Assembly: GCA_943787225.1 (NCBI GenBank)
Contig: CALSLP010000001.1
Location: forward strand, 966,964 to 1,030,963
Direction of reading: 5' to 3'
DNA: 64,000 nt
Source: an uncultured Alphaproteobacteria bacterium
GTDB lineage: Bacteria > Pseudomonadota > Alphaproteobacteria > MPNO01 > UBA2964
Position 1 is the first letter of the stretch; every line of letters begins with the position of its first letter. The notes beneath the pieces are model-generated. The model saw only the letters and a list, made by a program, of their open reading frames with translations. It searched no databases and was not told the DNA's origin. Below, in pieces: positions 48,019-58,326 of the stretch. The position numbers and the translations under genes were made by a program.

Positions 48019-48116
48019 GGACAATTGCGCCCGACGCTTCAATACAAATAGTCGACCGCGCCTCTGCAATATTTCAGGGCGGCAAACAAAATGTCTGGCG
48101 GGGTTTTGTGGCAAAT

Positions 48117-48190
48117 CTCCCCTACAGTCAAGGGAGGAGGTTAGGATTCGGAAACCTTACCCCTCCATCGAGAGAGGGCTGTTTCCGAAT
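48117..48190 (-). ncRNA. structured metK 5' leader (two further hairpins)
   Basis: An outer perfect 10-bp stem ATTCGGAAAC / GTTTCCGAAT (48146-48155 with 48181-48190) encloses an inner CCCTC/GAGGG stem (48161-48165 with 48174-48178). Next to it CTCCC and GGGAG (48117-48121 with 48132-48136) can pair. No T tract follows, so it is not an ordinary terminator of the HTH gene. A cis-acting RNA upstream of metK is possible. Confidence 0.5.
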
Positions 48191-48203
48191 TCCCTATACG
48201 TCA

Positions 48204-48677
48204 TCAATCAGATTTTGACTGATCCGCAGCAATCGATTTCGTCAGTTCAAAGACCCGCTTCCGGACCCGCGGGTCGGTAATGCGATAATAAGCACGGACC
48301 AGTTCAAGGGTTTCACGTTTTGCCAAGGGATCACGCTGAAACTCTTCCGATTCAGCGGAGGGTGCCTCGCCAGTATCTGTCAGGGGGCCTGCAGCCGCCA
48401 CTTCCGCAGACATTTCTTCAAAAAAGAAGGAGATCGGAACGTCCAGAATACGACTGATTTCAAATAGGCGGCTTGACCCAATCCGATTGGCGCCTCTTTC
48501 GTATTTCTGCACCTGCTGAAACGTCAGACTCAAGGCATCACCAAGCTTCTCCTGGCTCATACCCAAGAGAGTCCGGCGCATCCGTACCCGGCTACCGACA
48601 TGTATGTCTACCGGATGGGGCCCATTTCGACGTCCGCGGCGCCCACGGCGTTCGGGAGGTTCTGCAGCTAAATTCAT
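48204..48677 (-). CDS. Xre-family helix-turn-helix regulator
   Basis: 157 residues with an HTH at about residues 28-85 (VGSRVRMRRTLLGMSQEKLG, TFQQVQKYERGANRIGSSRLFEIS) and a Ser/Glu-rich tail with ELVRAYYRITDPRVRKRVFELTK. This regulator is conserved between lnt and metK in alphaproteobacteria; the target genes are not certain. ATG 48675-48677. Confidence 0.85.
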   Translation of the reverse strand: MNLAAEPPERRGRRGRRNGPHPVDIHVGSRVRMRRTLLGMSQEKLGDALSLTFQQVQKYERGANRIGSSRLFEISRILDVPISFFFEEMSAEVAAAGPLTDTGEAPSAESEEFQRDPLAKRETLELVRAYYRITDPRVRKRVFELTKSIAADQSKSD

Positions 48678-48888
48678 TACCATTCTGACACCCTAGCTTA
48701 TTTATTCGTGTAGTTCAATTTAGGACTATTCTTTGCATTCTATTTATATGTAGGCCGCGCAGCTCACATTCAACCAATCCGAGTTTCTTTCTTACACAAC
48801 ATCCGTTAAAACACGTTTTAGGTGGTAGTGCAATCGTATGCATTGCCAATCATGTAACAATTTTAAAATAAAATCGAATTATTTTTGT

Positions 48889-50488
48889 CTACTGCGAGCG
48901 GGCACGCTTCTCTCCTAAAATTGACGATATCAACAACAAAATTGCCAAGCCTAAAATCGGCCAATCGCCAAACCTACTATAGACGGTGGGTCTCTTTGTT
49001 GGTTTTGGCAAAGGCGAATCTATAACCCCTTGCGTATTCAACGATAGCTGTTTGATTACCCTGCCAAAGGGATCAACGACTCCAGATATGCCAGTATTTG
49101 CAGCGCGAATTAAGGGCAATCCCTGCTCCACCGCACGGAGGCGCGCCATCGCAAAATGTTGGTAGGGACCCGAACTCGTTCCAAACCAGGCATCATTTGT
49201 AATATTGAGAAGCCATTTTGGCCGATTACCCGCGGCGACCACACCATCAGCGAATATCACCTCATAACAAATCAACGGGCTGAACGACGGCAGCGTCGGC
49301 ACCTTTATCGTTTGCGGCCCCGGCCCGGCTGAAAAATCTGTGCGGCCCGCAGTAATTTTCTTAAGTCCTAAATACTTGCGCAGAAAATCGCCGAGGGGCA
49401 GGTACTCACCAAACGGCACCAAATGAAATTTGTCGTGGGTTTTTTCAATTGTCCCATTCGCCGATAGGGCATGAAAACTATTCCAGAGTTGAAAGGGTTT
49501 AACGCCGCGATCACTCGTGCGAATCGATCCCGTCAGAAGGAACCCCTCTGCAGGGATAACCGCCGCCATTTTTTGTCGTCGGAATGCATCACGCGACATA
49601 ACAAAAGGTACCGCTGTCTCGGGCCAAATAAGGTGTGTTGGGGGGCGAGAGGCAGGTTGCTCCGATAGCGACAGGTATGTCGCCAAATGCCTGTCTCTAA
49701 AAGACCGCAGCCATTTTATTTTCTGGGGGATATTAGGTTGAACGATACGAAGATGAATATTCCGGGTGATACTCCAGCGGCTCTCTAAAATCCGACCGCA
49801 GATGCCCGGGCAAAAATATTATCAATATGCAAAGCGCCGCCGGAACGATCCGCCGCCACTGAAAACCCGCGACATCATAGGCTGGCAGAGCGAACAACGC
49901 CGCGCCGAGCACCGTTAGCAGGCCCAGCCCTAAAACACCGACATAAGCTGCCGATTGCAAAGCCACATCCGACACCACCCAAACCGAACCAATCGGGTTC
50001 CACGAAAATCCTGTAAAGAGCTGGCCCCGCAACCATTCCATCAAGGTCCAGCAAACGGCCAAAACAGCAATGCGTAAAAGCCCACGGCGAACCAACCGTG
50101 CCAGCGCCGTAGCGATACCAATATAAAGCCCGATTACAGCCGGAATGCAGAGAACGGCAAAGGGGATAAGCCAGGCGAACCGAAGATCAACAACCAGAGA
50201 ATGCGCTATCCAATACAGCCCAGCCGCAAAATGGCCGAGACCGAACCACCACCCCACCCAAAATGCCCGCCGCCAATTTTGCGTCCCATCAATCAGCCAT
50301 ATCAAGCAAGGGAAAGAAATAAGCAGCACGGGCAGGGCATAAAATGGGGGCAGGGCCGCAGCGGCCAAAATACCCGCTGCTGCCGCAAAACCTCTACGGG
50401 ACCAGCCGTCCAATCCGCCAACTTTCTGGGCCCACCGAGGAAGTAAACCTGCCGCGCCCAAAGGCTGGTCAGGGGAAGAGGTTGTCAT
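48889..50488 (-). CDS. lnt: apolipoprotein N-acyltransferase, one frameshift
   Basis: Adds the third acyl chain to lipoproteins in the inner membrane. The N-terminal half has the membrane segments (ALPPFYALPVLLISF ... GWWFGLGHFAAGLYWIAHSL), the C-terminal half the nitrilase domain with the Glu of HLIWPETAVPF, Lys in KFHLVPFGEYLP and Cys in ICYEVIF. The frame breaks at about 49758: instead of EYHPEYSSSYRST-stop, one base removed gives IHLRIVQPNIPQKIKWL, the family's conserved link. The 1600-base span fits one inserted base. Overlaps corC by four bases. Confidence 0.9.
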
Positions 50489-51387
50489 TCGCCTTGGTCA
50501 TTTGCCGAGGGCAGCTGACACACGCGCAAACGGCGAATACGCCGTGGGTCAGCGTCCAGAACCTCAAACTCAACACCCGATCCATGGCGCACGACCTCAC
50601 CCCGTACAGGCACTCTTCCTGCCAGAAAGAAAACCAAGCCACCAAGCGTATCGATGTCTTCTTCGCGCTCCTGCTCCGTCAGAATTTCGCCCACGCGATC
50701 TTCAAAATCCTTGATGGGCACACGGGCATCCGCAACCAGGGTCCCGTCGCCGTGCTGCATAATGCGTGGGGTGTCATCGTCATCATGTTCATCTTCGATC
50801 TCGCCGACGATTTCCTCGACCAGGTCTTCAATCGTGACCATGCCATCAATGCCACCAAACTCATCAACTACCAGCGCTAAATGAACCCGACTCACCCGCA
50901 TCTGCAACAAGAGCTCGAGGATTGGCATGGACGGTGCCACGAAAAGAACCGATCGCACAATCTCGTTCAATGTAACTTTTTGTTCTCGAGTCCAACAGGC
51001 CAGCACATCCTTGATGTGGACCATGCCAGCGATATCATCGAGCGTTCCACGATAAACAGGAATACGCGAATGCGCTTCCTCGCTCATTATTCTGACGAGT
51101 TCGGAAAGCGAGATATCAATATCGACGGCGACGATATCAACACGCGGAACCATGATGTCATATACCGTCAGACCATGAAGGTTGAGGATATTGCGAAGCA
51201 GGGTCAGCTCATCTCTGGAGGCCGGGAGCTCGCTTGTCTCTTCCTGCTCGATCAGCTCTTCGAGTGTTCCCCTGAGATCGCCGCCATTGCGTAAACCAAA
51301 CAAGCGCCGGAACCACTCTCCAATTCCGCCTGCAGACGATTCTGTTGCGGGGTTGCGGGTATGTGAATTGTCAGCGTGTGTTTTCAT
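50485..51387 (-). CDS. CorC/HlyC-family CBS-domain protein
   Basis: 300 residues: two CBS domains (TVYDIMVPRVDIVAVDIDIS... ; VAPSMPILELLLQMRVSRVHLALVVDE) followed by a CorC/HlyC transporter-associated domain at the C-terminus (DTLGGLVFFLAGRVPVRGEVV). Often described as a magnesium/cobalt efflux accessory. No membrane domain here. Between ybeY and lnt in the conserved order. Confidence 0.88.
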   Translation of the reverse strand: MKTHADNSHTRNPATESSAGGIGEWFRRLFGLRNGGDLRGTLEELIEQEETSELPASRDELTLLRNILNLHGLTVYDIMVPRVDIVAVDIDISLSELVRIMSEEAHSRIPVYRGTLDDIAGMVHIKDVLACWTREQKVTLNEIVRSVLFVAPSMPILELLLQMRVSRVHLALVVDEFGGIDGMVTIEDLVEEIVGEIEDEHDDDDTPRIMQHGDGTLVADARVPIKDFEDRVGEILTEQEREEDIDTLGGLVFFLAGRVPVRGEVVRHGSGVEFEVLDADPRRIRRLRVCQLPSANDQGE

Positions 51388-51404
51388 AAATTAAGTAACC
51401 AGCC

Positions 51405-51908
51405 CTAAGTTCGATTTGCGATGTATGGGTCATCGATGCCCAACGCCGCGAGCGCAATGGTTTCAAACCCTTCCATCTCCTCAGCCTCGTCATCAGAGAT
51501 ATGGTCATATCCCAAAAGGTGCAGCGTTCCGTGGACAACCATATGCGTCATATGATGAACAACGGTTTTATCCTCATCCCGCGCTTCTCGTTGGACAACA
51601 CCGGACGCAATAACGATGTCGCCAAGAAGCCGCACCGTATCGCCTGAAGGATTGAGTTCCTCACAGGGGAAGGCCAGAACATTGGTCGGTTTATCTTGCT
51701 GCCGCCACGCCTTGTTCAGTGACTGGATAAACTCATCGCCAGCCAGAACCACGCTAATCTCCACACCCTCCGATATTGCACCTGTCGCATCGAACGCCGC
51801 CACTGCCGCCAAACAGCACTGTTCCTCGGCGTCCGGCACGAGATCGCGCCATACTGAACAGCGCGGATCAACAATAACGGACAGCGGGTTAGCCAACGGC
51901 GCACTCAT
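51405..51908 (-). CDS. ybeY: endoribonuclease YbeY
   Basis: 16S rRNA 3'-end maturation nuclease. About 167 residues; the zinc-binding HGTLHLLGYDH motif preceded by VVHHMTHMV, and LNKAWRQQDKPTNVLAFP. Start ATG 51906-51908 (MSAPLANPLSV), four bases after the phoH stop; a start 18 bases upstream overlaps phoH. Confidence 0.93.
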   Translation of the reverse strand: MSAPLANPLSVIVDPRCSVWRDLVPDAEEQCCLAAVAAFDATGAISEGVEISVVLAGDEFIQSLNKAWRQQDKPTNVLAFPCEELNPSGDTVRLLGDIVIASGVVQREARDEDKTVVHHMTHMVVHGTLHLLGYDHISDDEAEEMEGFETIALAALGIDDPYIANRT

Positions 51909-51912
51909 TTTA

Positions 51913-52950
51913 CTATTTCTCGGCATTTTTCCGGGACAAACGTGCTTTATCATCGCTTTCATAAGCATTGACGATCTGCGTCACCAAACGGTGACGTACA
52001 ATATCAGCACTGCCAAACCGGACAACGCTTACCCCGTCAATATGGTTCAGCGTATCAACAGCATGTGTTAATCCAGAGACCGTGCCCGATGGCAAATCAA
52101 CCTGACTTGGATCGCCGGTAATTGCCATTCGCGACCCTTCACCAATGCGGGTCAGAAACATCTTCATCTGCGTCTTGGTCGCATTCTGCGCCTCGTCCAA
52201 AATGACATAGGCATGGGACAACGTTCGTCCCCGCATAAAGGCTAACGGCGCTACTTCAATTTCCCCCGAATTCAACCTGTTAACCACCTGCTCGGCCGGC
52301 AACATATCATGAAGCGCGTCATAGAGCGGCGCCAAATAGGGATCGATCTTCTCCCGCAGGTCGCCCGGTAAAAAGCCAAGACGCTCTCCAGCCTCGACGG
52401 CCGGACGCGACAAGATGATGCGATCAACTTCACCTGAAATGAGCATCGACGCCGCTGTTGCGACGGCAAGGTAGGTTTTGCCAGTACCGGCGGGACCGAT
52501 ACCGAAAACCATCTGATCTCGCGCAAGCGCCTGCATATATTCCAGCTGCCCGGCTGAACGGGCCGTGAGCATTCCCTTCGACGTTTTAATGGAAATTCCT
52601 GAACTCACTTTTGAACTCCTGCCACCGTTAAGTCTGGCATCGCCTGCCAGCCGAATGGCAGCATCAACCTCTGCCGGATTGACCGGTAGCTTTTTCTCAA
52701 GTCTGCGATAAAGAGCGTTTAGTGCTTTGGCCGCCAGCGTCACACCGGACTCTGGACCCAACAAGGAAACCCTGTTCCCGCGGGACGAAATACGAATTGC
52801 AAAGCTTTCTTCGATTCTTGCAAGATGCCGATCATGCTCACCAAACAACAAAGGCAATAGCCGGTTGTCTGTAAAACGCAGGACGGTTGAATTCTCAGAA
52901 GAAGATTCCGAAGAATTGCGGTGATCACCCAGGGGAATGTCAGAATTCAA
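51913..52950 (-). CDS. phoH: PhoH-like ATPase
   Basis: 345 residues; Walker [16 protein letters not shown], Walker [22 protein letters not shown] and the GDPSQVDLP switch, the pattern of YbeZ/PhoH. Works with YbeY in RNA processing. Overlaps miaB by four bases. Confidence 0.93.
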   Translation of the reverse strand: MNSDIPLGDHRNSSESSSENSTVLRFTDNRLLPLLFGEHDRHLARIEESFAIRISSRGNRVSLLGPESGVTLAAKALNALYRRLEKKLPVNPAEVDAAIRLAGDARLNGGRSSKVSSGISIKTSKGMLTARSAGQLEYMQALARDQMVFGIGPAGTGKTYLAVATAASMLISGEVDRIILSRPAVEAGERLGFLPGDLREKIDPYLAPLYDALHDMLPAEQVVNRLNSGEIEVAPLAFMRGRTLSHAYVILDEAQNATKTQMKMFLTRIGEGSRMAITGDPSQVDLPSGTVSGLTHAVDTLNHIDGVSVVRFGSADIVRHRLVTQIVNAYESDDKARLSRKNAEK

Positions 52951-54317
52951 GCGCGTGCCGGCTCCCTTTGTGTCGTCCCCGCCGTCGTCCCATCATCAAG
53001 ACTTCCTGCGAGGGAGTTGGCAAAGGCCCCTGTGACGCGAACGGATACAGTCTTTCCAAAATATTGATCAGCCTCTTCGGCATCACGACAGGTAACGTGC
53101 ACCGACTGCATGTAAGGACTGCGGCCCGCAATCTGGTTTGCCAGCTTACCACGCCTTTCAAAAAGAACGGCCATAGAAGCGCCAACCGTGCGCTCGTTAA
53201 AGGCAAGTTGCTGCTCATTAAGCAACCCCTGCAACGCCGCCAAACGGTCCGACTTCACCTGTTCCGGTACCTGGTCATCCATATCTGATGCCGGGGTTCC
53301 TGGTCGCTTGCTGTATTTGAATGAATAGGCCTGAGCGTAATTTACCGCCTTGATCAACGCCATCGTCGATTCAAAATCGGCGTCGGTCTCGCCGGGGTGA
53401 CCAACGATAAAATCCGATGACAGCGCAATATCAGGGCGCGCCAACCGCAACGCATCAATTATCTTCAGATAATCGGCGGCACCATGTTTGCGATTCATGC
53501 GCGCGAGGATGGCATCCGATCCCGACTGAATAGGGAGATGCAGATAAGGCATGAGCTGCGGTACTTCGCCATGAACCGCAATCAAATCCTGGCTCATATC
53601 GCGAGGGTGCGATGTCGTATAGCGAATGCGCTCAAGTCCTTCGAGATCACCAAGCTTTCGGATAAGCCCGGCAAGGCCATCATCATCCCCGTGATACGCA
53701 TTGACGTTTTGCCCGAGCAACGTAATTTCAACAGCACCAGCCGCCACCAATTGACGGGCCTCTTTAAGAACGGCCTCAACCGGGCGGGAGAATTCCGCAC
53801 CGCGCGTATAGGGGACCACGCAAAAGGCGCAAAACTTATCGCAGCCTTCCTGAATGGTTAGAAAGGCGGAGGGCCCCTGGACTTCTGCCATCGGCAGAAA
53901 ATCGAACTTTGATTCCGCCGGGAAATCTGTATCAATCACGCGCGACCGGCGTCCCGCTTTTTCGGTCGGATTCGCGTCCGCGACGAGTTTAGGAAGGCGA
54001 TGATAGCTCTGCGGGCCAACAACGATGTCGACATAAGGCGCCCGCCGCATTATTTCGTCGCCTTCTGCCTGGGCAACGCAACCGGCAACGGCGATCATCG
54101 TGCCATCTGCTTTAGCATCCCGTATTCGCCCAAGCTCGGAATACACTTTCTCCGCCGCCTTCTCGCGAATATGGCACGTATTCAGAATGACCAGATCAGC
54201 ATCATCCGCTGTTTCGGTCGAGACATAGCCTTCCGGTGCCAGGACATCTGCCATACGACCAGAGTCGTAAACATTCATCTGACAGCCGTAGCTTTTGATA
54301 AAAACCTTTTTCGCCAA
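52947..54317 (-). CDS. miaB: tRNA-2-methylthio-N6-dimethylallyladenosine synthase
   Basis: Radical-SAM enzyme that methylthiolates i6A37 in tRNA. N-terminal MTTase domain [19 protein letters not shown], then the radical-SAM motif CDKFCAFC, and a C-terminal TRAM domain. The likely start is a TTG (54315-54317) giving (M)[14 protein letters not shown], the normal N-terminus; no ATG is nearby. About 456 residues. Overlaps phoH by four bases. Confidence 0.92.
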   Translation of the reverse strand: MAKKVFIKSYGCQMNVYDSGRMADVLAPEGYVSTETADDADLVILNTCHIREKAAEKVYSELGRIRDAKADGTMIAVAGCVAQAEGDEIMRRAPYVDIVVGPQSYHRLPKLVADANPTEKAGRRSRVIDTDFPAESKFDFLPMAEVQGPSAFLTIQEGCDKFCAFCVVPYTRGAEFSRPVEAVLKEARQLVAAGAVEITLLGQNVNAYHGDDDGLAGLIRKLGDLEGLERIRYTTSHPRDMSQDLIAVHGEVPQLMPYLHLPIQSGSDAILARMNRKHGAADYLKIIDALRLARPDIALSSDFIVGHPGETDADFESTMALIKAVNYAQAYSFKYSKRPGTPASDMDDQVPEQVKSDRLAALQGLLNEQQLAFNERTVGASMAVLFERRGKLANQIAGRSPYMQSVHVTCRDAEEADQYFGKTVSVRVTGAFANSLAGSLDDGTTAGTTQREPARA

Positions 54318-54470
54318 GGAGCAATCCGAAAATGCGCGCCGCACCCAAAAACACAATCTCTACAAGCGGGAGACATTCCATCGCGACGTTATCCGAACAC
54401 TATCATCGTCCGGCCATTAGTCAAGAAAAGGGAAGGCGTCGCTGACGCAGGGTGTCTGACCTGTTGGTGC

Positions 54471-55298
54471 CTAGGGCAGCAGGCGTTTCACATGATTGGA
54501 ATGGCTGACCCCCGCAGAAACAATTCGATGGCAATATTCCGCCATCTCCTTGCGGGATTGAAACTCATGGCACGAGGCGGGTTCGTGAAAAGTTACATCA
54601 ATTGTCACAAGACCAAGCCCGACGAGGGTGAACAAATGAGGCATCATGGTCATGTCACCATACCACGCAAAATGCGGCAAAAGACAACGTCCCAGCGGGA
54701 TACCGTCTAGCTGGGTATAGGCAATTGAGACCGGTTGCAGCGCCAGGGACTCTGATTGCCCACGATGTTCAGCAACCGAAAAAAGGGCGCTCTTAAAGGG
54801 CAAAACATGCAGACCGTCAGCGCTCGTCCCTTCGGGGAACAGTATCAGGTTATCGCCGTCAGCAAGTCGTCCCGATATTTCATCACGTTGTTCGGCCGCC
54901 CGTGGACCGCGCCGTTGTACAAAGACTGTCCGGTCCAGCTTTGCCAGCTGCCCGAACAGCGGCCATTTTGAGACCTCCGCCTTGGCAATAAAGGACGCAT
55001 CGAGCAGTGATCCCAAAACGGTAATATCCATGTAGCTGACATGGTTTGAGACGAATAATGTCGGACGGGCCGCAGACGGGTTGCCATGCACTCGGATACG
55101 AAAACCGAATATTTTTGCACACAGCCGGTGATAAAAAATTGGTGTGAGTTTTGCCACCCGCGTTCGCGTGAGGACAGCAAGTGCCTGAATAGGCAATAAG
55201 ACTAATGTCAATGTCAGATAGGCAGACAGCCGGATTACCGCACGGAATGGCGAACCCAGCCTGTTATCGATCGGACGACCAGTGCGCAGAACGTTCAT
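54471..55298 (-). CDS. plsC: 1-acyl-sn-glycerol-3-phosphate acyltransferase
   Basis: Makes phosphatidic acid from lysophosphatidic acid. 275 residues: one N-terminal membrane segment, the HX4D motif NHVSYMD and the FPEGTSADG motif. In this place in alphaproteobacteria the gene can instead be olsA (ornithine-lipid O-acyltransferase); the adjacent OlsB makes OlsA as plausible. Confidence 0.87.
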   Translation of the reverse strand: MNVLRTGRPIDNRLGSPFRAVIRLSAYLTLTLVLLPIQALAVLTRTRVAKLTPIFYHRLCAKIFGFRIRVHGNPSAARPTLFVSNHVSYMDITVLGSLLDASFIAKAEVSKWPLFGQLAKLDRTVFVQRRGPRAAEQRDEISGRLADGDNLILFPEGTSADGLHVLPFKSALFSVAEHRGQSESLALQPVSIAYTQLDGIPLGRCLLPHFAWYGDMTMMPHLFTLVGLGLVTIDVTFHEPASCHEFQSRKEMAEYCHRIVSAGVSHSNHVKRLLP

Positions 55299-56086
55299 AA
55301 TGGCGGAAGTATTTTTCTGTTATAAGATTGGTTTTAACGATGATCGATACATCAGTTGTATTGAATTGCGGATCGACGACGGCTCCATCGCCAACAAACC
55401 CTCCTAAGCGCAAGTATCCTTTAATCAACGGCGGCAAAGCCTTCCAGGCAGCGCGAAAATCGATGCTGTCTTTGGGGAGGGCATTTAAATCGACATAACG
55501 TGCCTCGACCGCTTTCGGGCGAATCTCTTTCGGCGCAAGGTGATGGTGATATAAATAGGAAAGAGGTAATTTCAATGCGGCGGGCGCAATTCCGGGCAAG
55601 CTTGCACAGCCAAATAACACCTCAATCTGATAATGGTGGACATAGGCGGCAATTGCCTGCCAGAGGAGCTGCATCGTCGGTCGGTTCCGATGATCAGAGT
55701 CAACACAGGACCGTCCGAGCTCCATAATCTCGCCCTGGACGTCCAGAAGAGGACCAAGATCAAACTCGTTAGCAGAATAAAAACCCTGGCTCTGGGCGGC
55801 GACGCTGCTCCTTAGGATCCGATAGGTGCCGACAACACCACAACGCAGATCCGTGCGGTCTTTGCAGATTACGAGCAAATGATCACAAACTTGATCGAAG
55901 CTATCGAAATCCGACCGCAGCGCTTTCATCTCCACCGTGGGTATTGCATCCATTTCCTCATAAAAGACCCGGTAACGGAGAGATTGCGCCGCTGAAATTT
56001 CCTCAGGCGACTCCGCTAATCGAACCGTCAGGTTTCCGGCTTGAACCGGAACGATCGTCTCTAAGTTCTGATGACAGAGTATCCAT
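55264..56086 (-). CDS. olsB: L-ornithine N-acyltransferase (OlsB-like), start region frameshifted
   Basis: First step of ornithine-lipid synthesis: acyl transfer from ACP to ornithine. The frame contains NLTVRLAESPEEISAAQSL, RYRVFYEEMDAIPTVEMKAL, the GNAT-like core (CGVVGTYRILRSSVAA) and ELGRSCVDSDHRNRPTMQLLW. No start codon is in frame upstream of the MDAI Met because a stop lies near 56095; an ATG at 56086 (MDTLSSELRDD) reads into it only with a one-base shift around 56040-56060. The 823-base span fits one inserted base. Overlaps plsC/olsA by ~35 bases. Confidence 0.85.
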
Positions 56087-56184
56087 GAGAATCACCCGGC
56101 CCACGCATGCCTTGCATGACAAACAGGCGTTTTGTGCAAAGAAAACAGTTAGCGAGAAAGAACGGGAACCAGCCGCCGCGAGAC

Positions 56185-56667
56185 CTAACCCTCGCTGTCA
56201 GGCTCTGATGCTTCATCACCTGTTCCGAGAGGAACGCCGTAAAGTTCCAACCTTTCACCAACCAGCTGATATCCCAGATCACGCGCAATACGCCTTTTGA
56301 TGTTCTCAAGTTCCTCATTCTCGAACTCCAGAACGTGACCCGTTTTCATGTCAATTAGATGATGGTGATGTGAATCTTCTGCTGCAACCTCATAACGAGC
56401 GCGACCATCGCCAAAGTCATGGCGGTCAATAATATTCGCGATATCAAACAATCTGAGCGTCCGATAAACAGTCGCTATACTTATTTTGGGATCTATCTCC
56501 GACGCGCGGCGGTAAACGCCTTCAACATCAGGGTGATCCGTAGAATCCGACAGCACGCGCGCGATAACACGGCGCTGATCCGTCATCTTCATACCTTTTT
56601 CGATGCAGGCATTTTCAATGCTCGACGTGGAGGCATTCATATCGGACGCCGTATTTTCCTTTGCCAT
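56185..56667 (-). CDS. fur: Fur-family regulator (Fur/Mur type)
   Basis: Metal-dependent repressor, 160 residues. Winged helix VIARVLSDSTDHPDVEGVYRRA ... SIATVYRTLRLF, then the metal site EDSHHHHLIDMKTGHVLEF. No CxxC zinc pair. In alphaproteobacteria the Fur at this locus often responds to manganese (Mur); which metal is not decided by sequence. Start ATG 56665-56667 (MAKENTAS). Distinct from irr at 33182. Confidence 0.88.
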   Translation of the reverse strand: MAKENTASDMNASTSSIENACIEKGMKMTDQRRVIARVLSDSTDHPDVEGVYRRASEIDPKISIATVYRTLRLFDIANIIDRHDFGDGRARYEVAAEDSHHHHLIDMKTGHVLEFENEELENIKRRIARDLGYQLVGERLELYGVPLGTGDEASEPDSEG

Positions 56668-56813
56668 GGGGTTACTATAGCGAATGCAGCCCAAAAAGGG
56701 ACCGTGAACTCAAAATTAATTTTCTCAAACAAAAACCATTGGCCATATACTGACACAACCTTATGTTATCCACCCCTGCGGATTGCGCGGGCCCTGTATG
56801 CACAAAAATTCGA

Positions 56814-57071
56814 ATGACTGTAAACACCGAATATTTTCTTGATATCACCGCCGAGGTCTGTCCGATGACCTTTGTCAAAACGCGCCTGCTCATCGAAAAA
56901 ATGGGGGCGGGCGAAACAGCGGAAATTCACCTCGTCGGGGAAGAGCCTATCGAAAACGTCCCGGCATCAGTTCTAGAACTGGGGCATCTCGTTTTGTCTC
57001 TCGAGCCTGTCGAAAATAAGGTCGACGCAGGTCCGAACAGTATTCACTGCCTTAAGATCAGAAAATCCTGA
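56814..57071 (+). CDS. TusA-family sulfurtransferase
   Basis: 85 residues with the TusA/SirA signature LDITAEVCPMTFVKTRLLIEKM: the Cys of CP is the persulfide carrier. Likely delivers sulfur for cofactor or tRNA thiolation. ATG 56814 (MTVNTEYF). Divergent from fur, convergent with rimI. Confidence 0.85.
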   Translation: MTVNTEYFLDITAEVCPMTFVKTRLLIEKMGAGETAEIHLVGEEPIENVPASVLELGHLVLSLEPVENKVDAGPNSIHCLKIRKS

Positions 57072-57108
57072 CAACGAGTCTCGCCTGGGCAACAATATCA
57101 CATACCGA

Positions 57109-57580
57109 TTACGCTAACTCCGGAAGCGCACACCGCATTGTAAGGGCATTGGTTTTGCTGCCATCGGCATTTTCGTAATAGTTCAGGCGGTAGCCAACCT
57201 TCTCCAAACCATGGGCACCATACAGGCGGAGCGCCGCCTCATTGTCTTCGGCAACCTCAAGAAAAAACCATCGTGCCTGCTCAGCAACAGCGCGTGCCAT
57301 CGCCGCCGTGAGGAGCTGCGTCCCCGCTCCATTCGCGCGATATTCTGAAGCCACGCCCAAAGACAGCAATTCACATTCATCCGCCGCAACACGCGCCAAA
57401 GCAAATCCAACAATTGAGCTATAATTTTGGCGGCGCGCCACCAACCAAATGTTCCCGGCATATCCAGCACCTGACTGATCATCGACGGCCCCCAGGCATC
57501 GAAAAAACATGTCGCATGAATCTTGGCGACAATTTCTATATCGGCCGTTCTAAGCGTTTCTACATTGCCGCGAGAGTCAT
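57109..57580 (-). CDS. rimI: ribosomal-protein-alanine acetyltransferase RimI, frameshifted
   Basis: GNAT enzyme acetylating the N-terminus of S18 or other proteins. Read in two frames: the N-terminal part VETLRTADIEIVAKIHATCFFDAWGP, then after a break near 57452 IWLVARRQNYSSIVGFALARV and the acetyl-CoA region (GVASEYRANGAGTQLL). One missing base joins them (DMPGT-FxLVA). The start is unclear: an ATG at 57580 is in another frame. Located beside tsaB as expected. Confidence 0.82.
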
Positions 57581-57602
57581 GGTCGCAACCTGCCGGCGCT
57601 TC

Positions 57603-58261
57603 AGGAATCTTTGCTGCAGGGGGATGAATATATAACGGCTCGGCCAGAACCGGATGCCTCATCCTGTCGCTGCGATTTCCGCAATATCTCCCGCATCCGG
57701 GCGCTCAATATCGAGAAGACATGTTTATAGTTTTCCCGTCGCTCTCCGATAGTTCGCGCAAGCACTCTGTCTGCCGCATCGCCACACAGGCTGGTATTGC
57801 CGTCAAGAGATCTGTCGCCGCCAAGGGCAGTTGGGCCAGGGGCTCACTCATGAGCGACACCCTGACCGTCGAACTTTGAACATAAATGTCGGCCCGCTTC
57901 GTTTCGAGCGCGACGAGAATGGCATCGACTTGACGCTGTTGATGGCAGATCGAACGGCAGCAGCCGCAACGGCTTCCAGCGTGGTAACGCCGTGGACCGG
58001 TATATTGAGAGCTAGCCCCAATCCGCGCGCCGCGGCTAACCCGGCCCGTAATCCGGTAAAGGAGCCGGGCCCAATTGATACCGCTATCAATTCCAACTGT
58101 GCAAATTCCAGGCCGGACTCTGTTACGACCGCCTGCACCATCGGAAGCAACTCTTCAACATGGCCGCGCGACATGATTTTTTGCTGCCCGCTCATGACGG
58201 TCTGATCCCAAACCGCTGCTGAGCAAGCCCCGAGGGCTGAGTCTATCGCCAGTACCTTCAT
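57603..58261 (-). CDS. tsaB: tRNA threonylcarbamoyladenosine synthesis protein TsaB, several frameshifts
   Basis: Partner of TsaD in t6A37 formation. Start MKVLAIDSALGACSAAVWD and the GPGSFTGLRAGLAAARGLG motif are normal. Then the expected continuation is spread over other frames: RQVDAILVALETKRADIYVQ (after ~57945), GNTSLCGDAADRVLARTIG (after ~57840), ERPDAGDIAEIAATG (after ~57720) and finally VLAEPLYIHPPAAKIP (after ~57665). At least four shifts in 650 bases. TsaB is normally essential, so a poor-quality stretch is the likely cause; true decay is less likely. Confidence 0.8.
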
Positions 58262-58326
58262 CTTCCGATTCGCACCGTTTGCAAGAAGAATGGGGCTATC
58301 TTATTTCTCGGAAAGAAATCTTGCCA

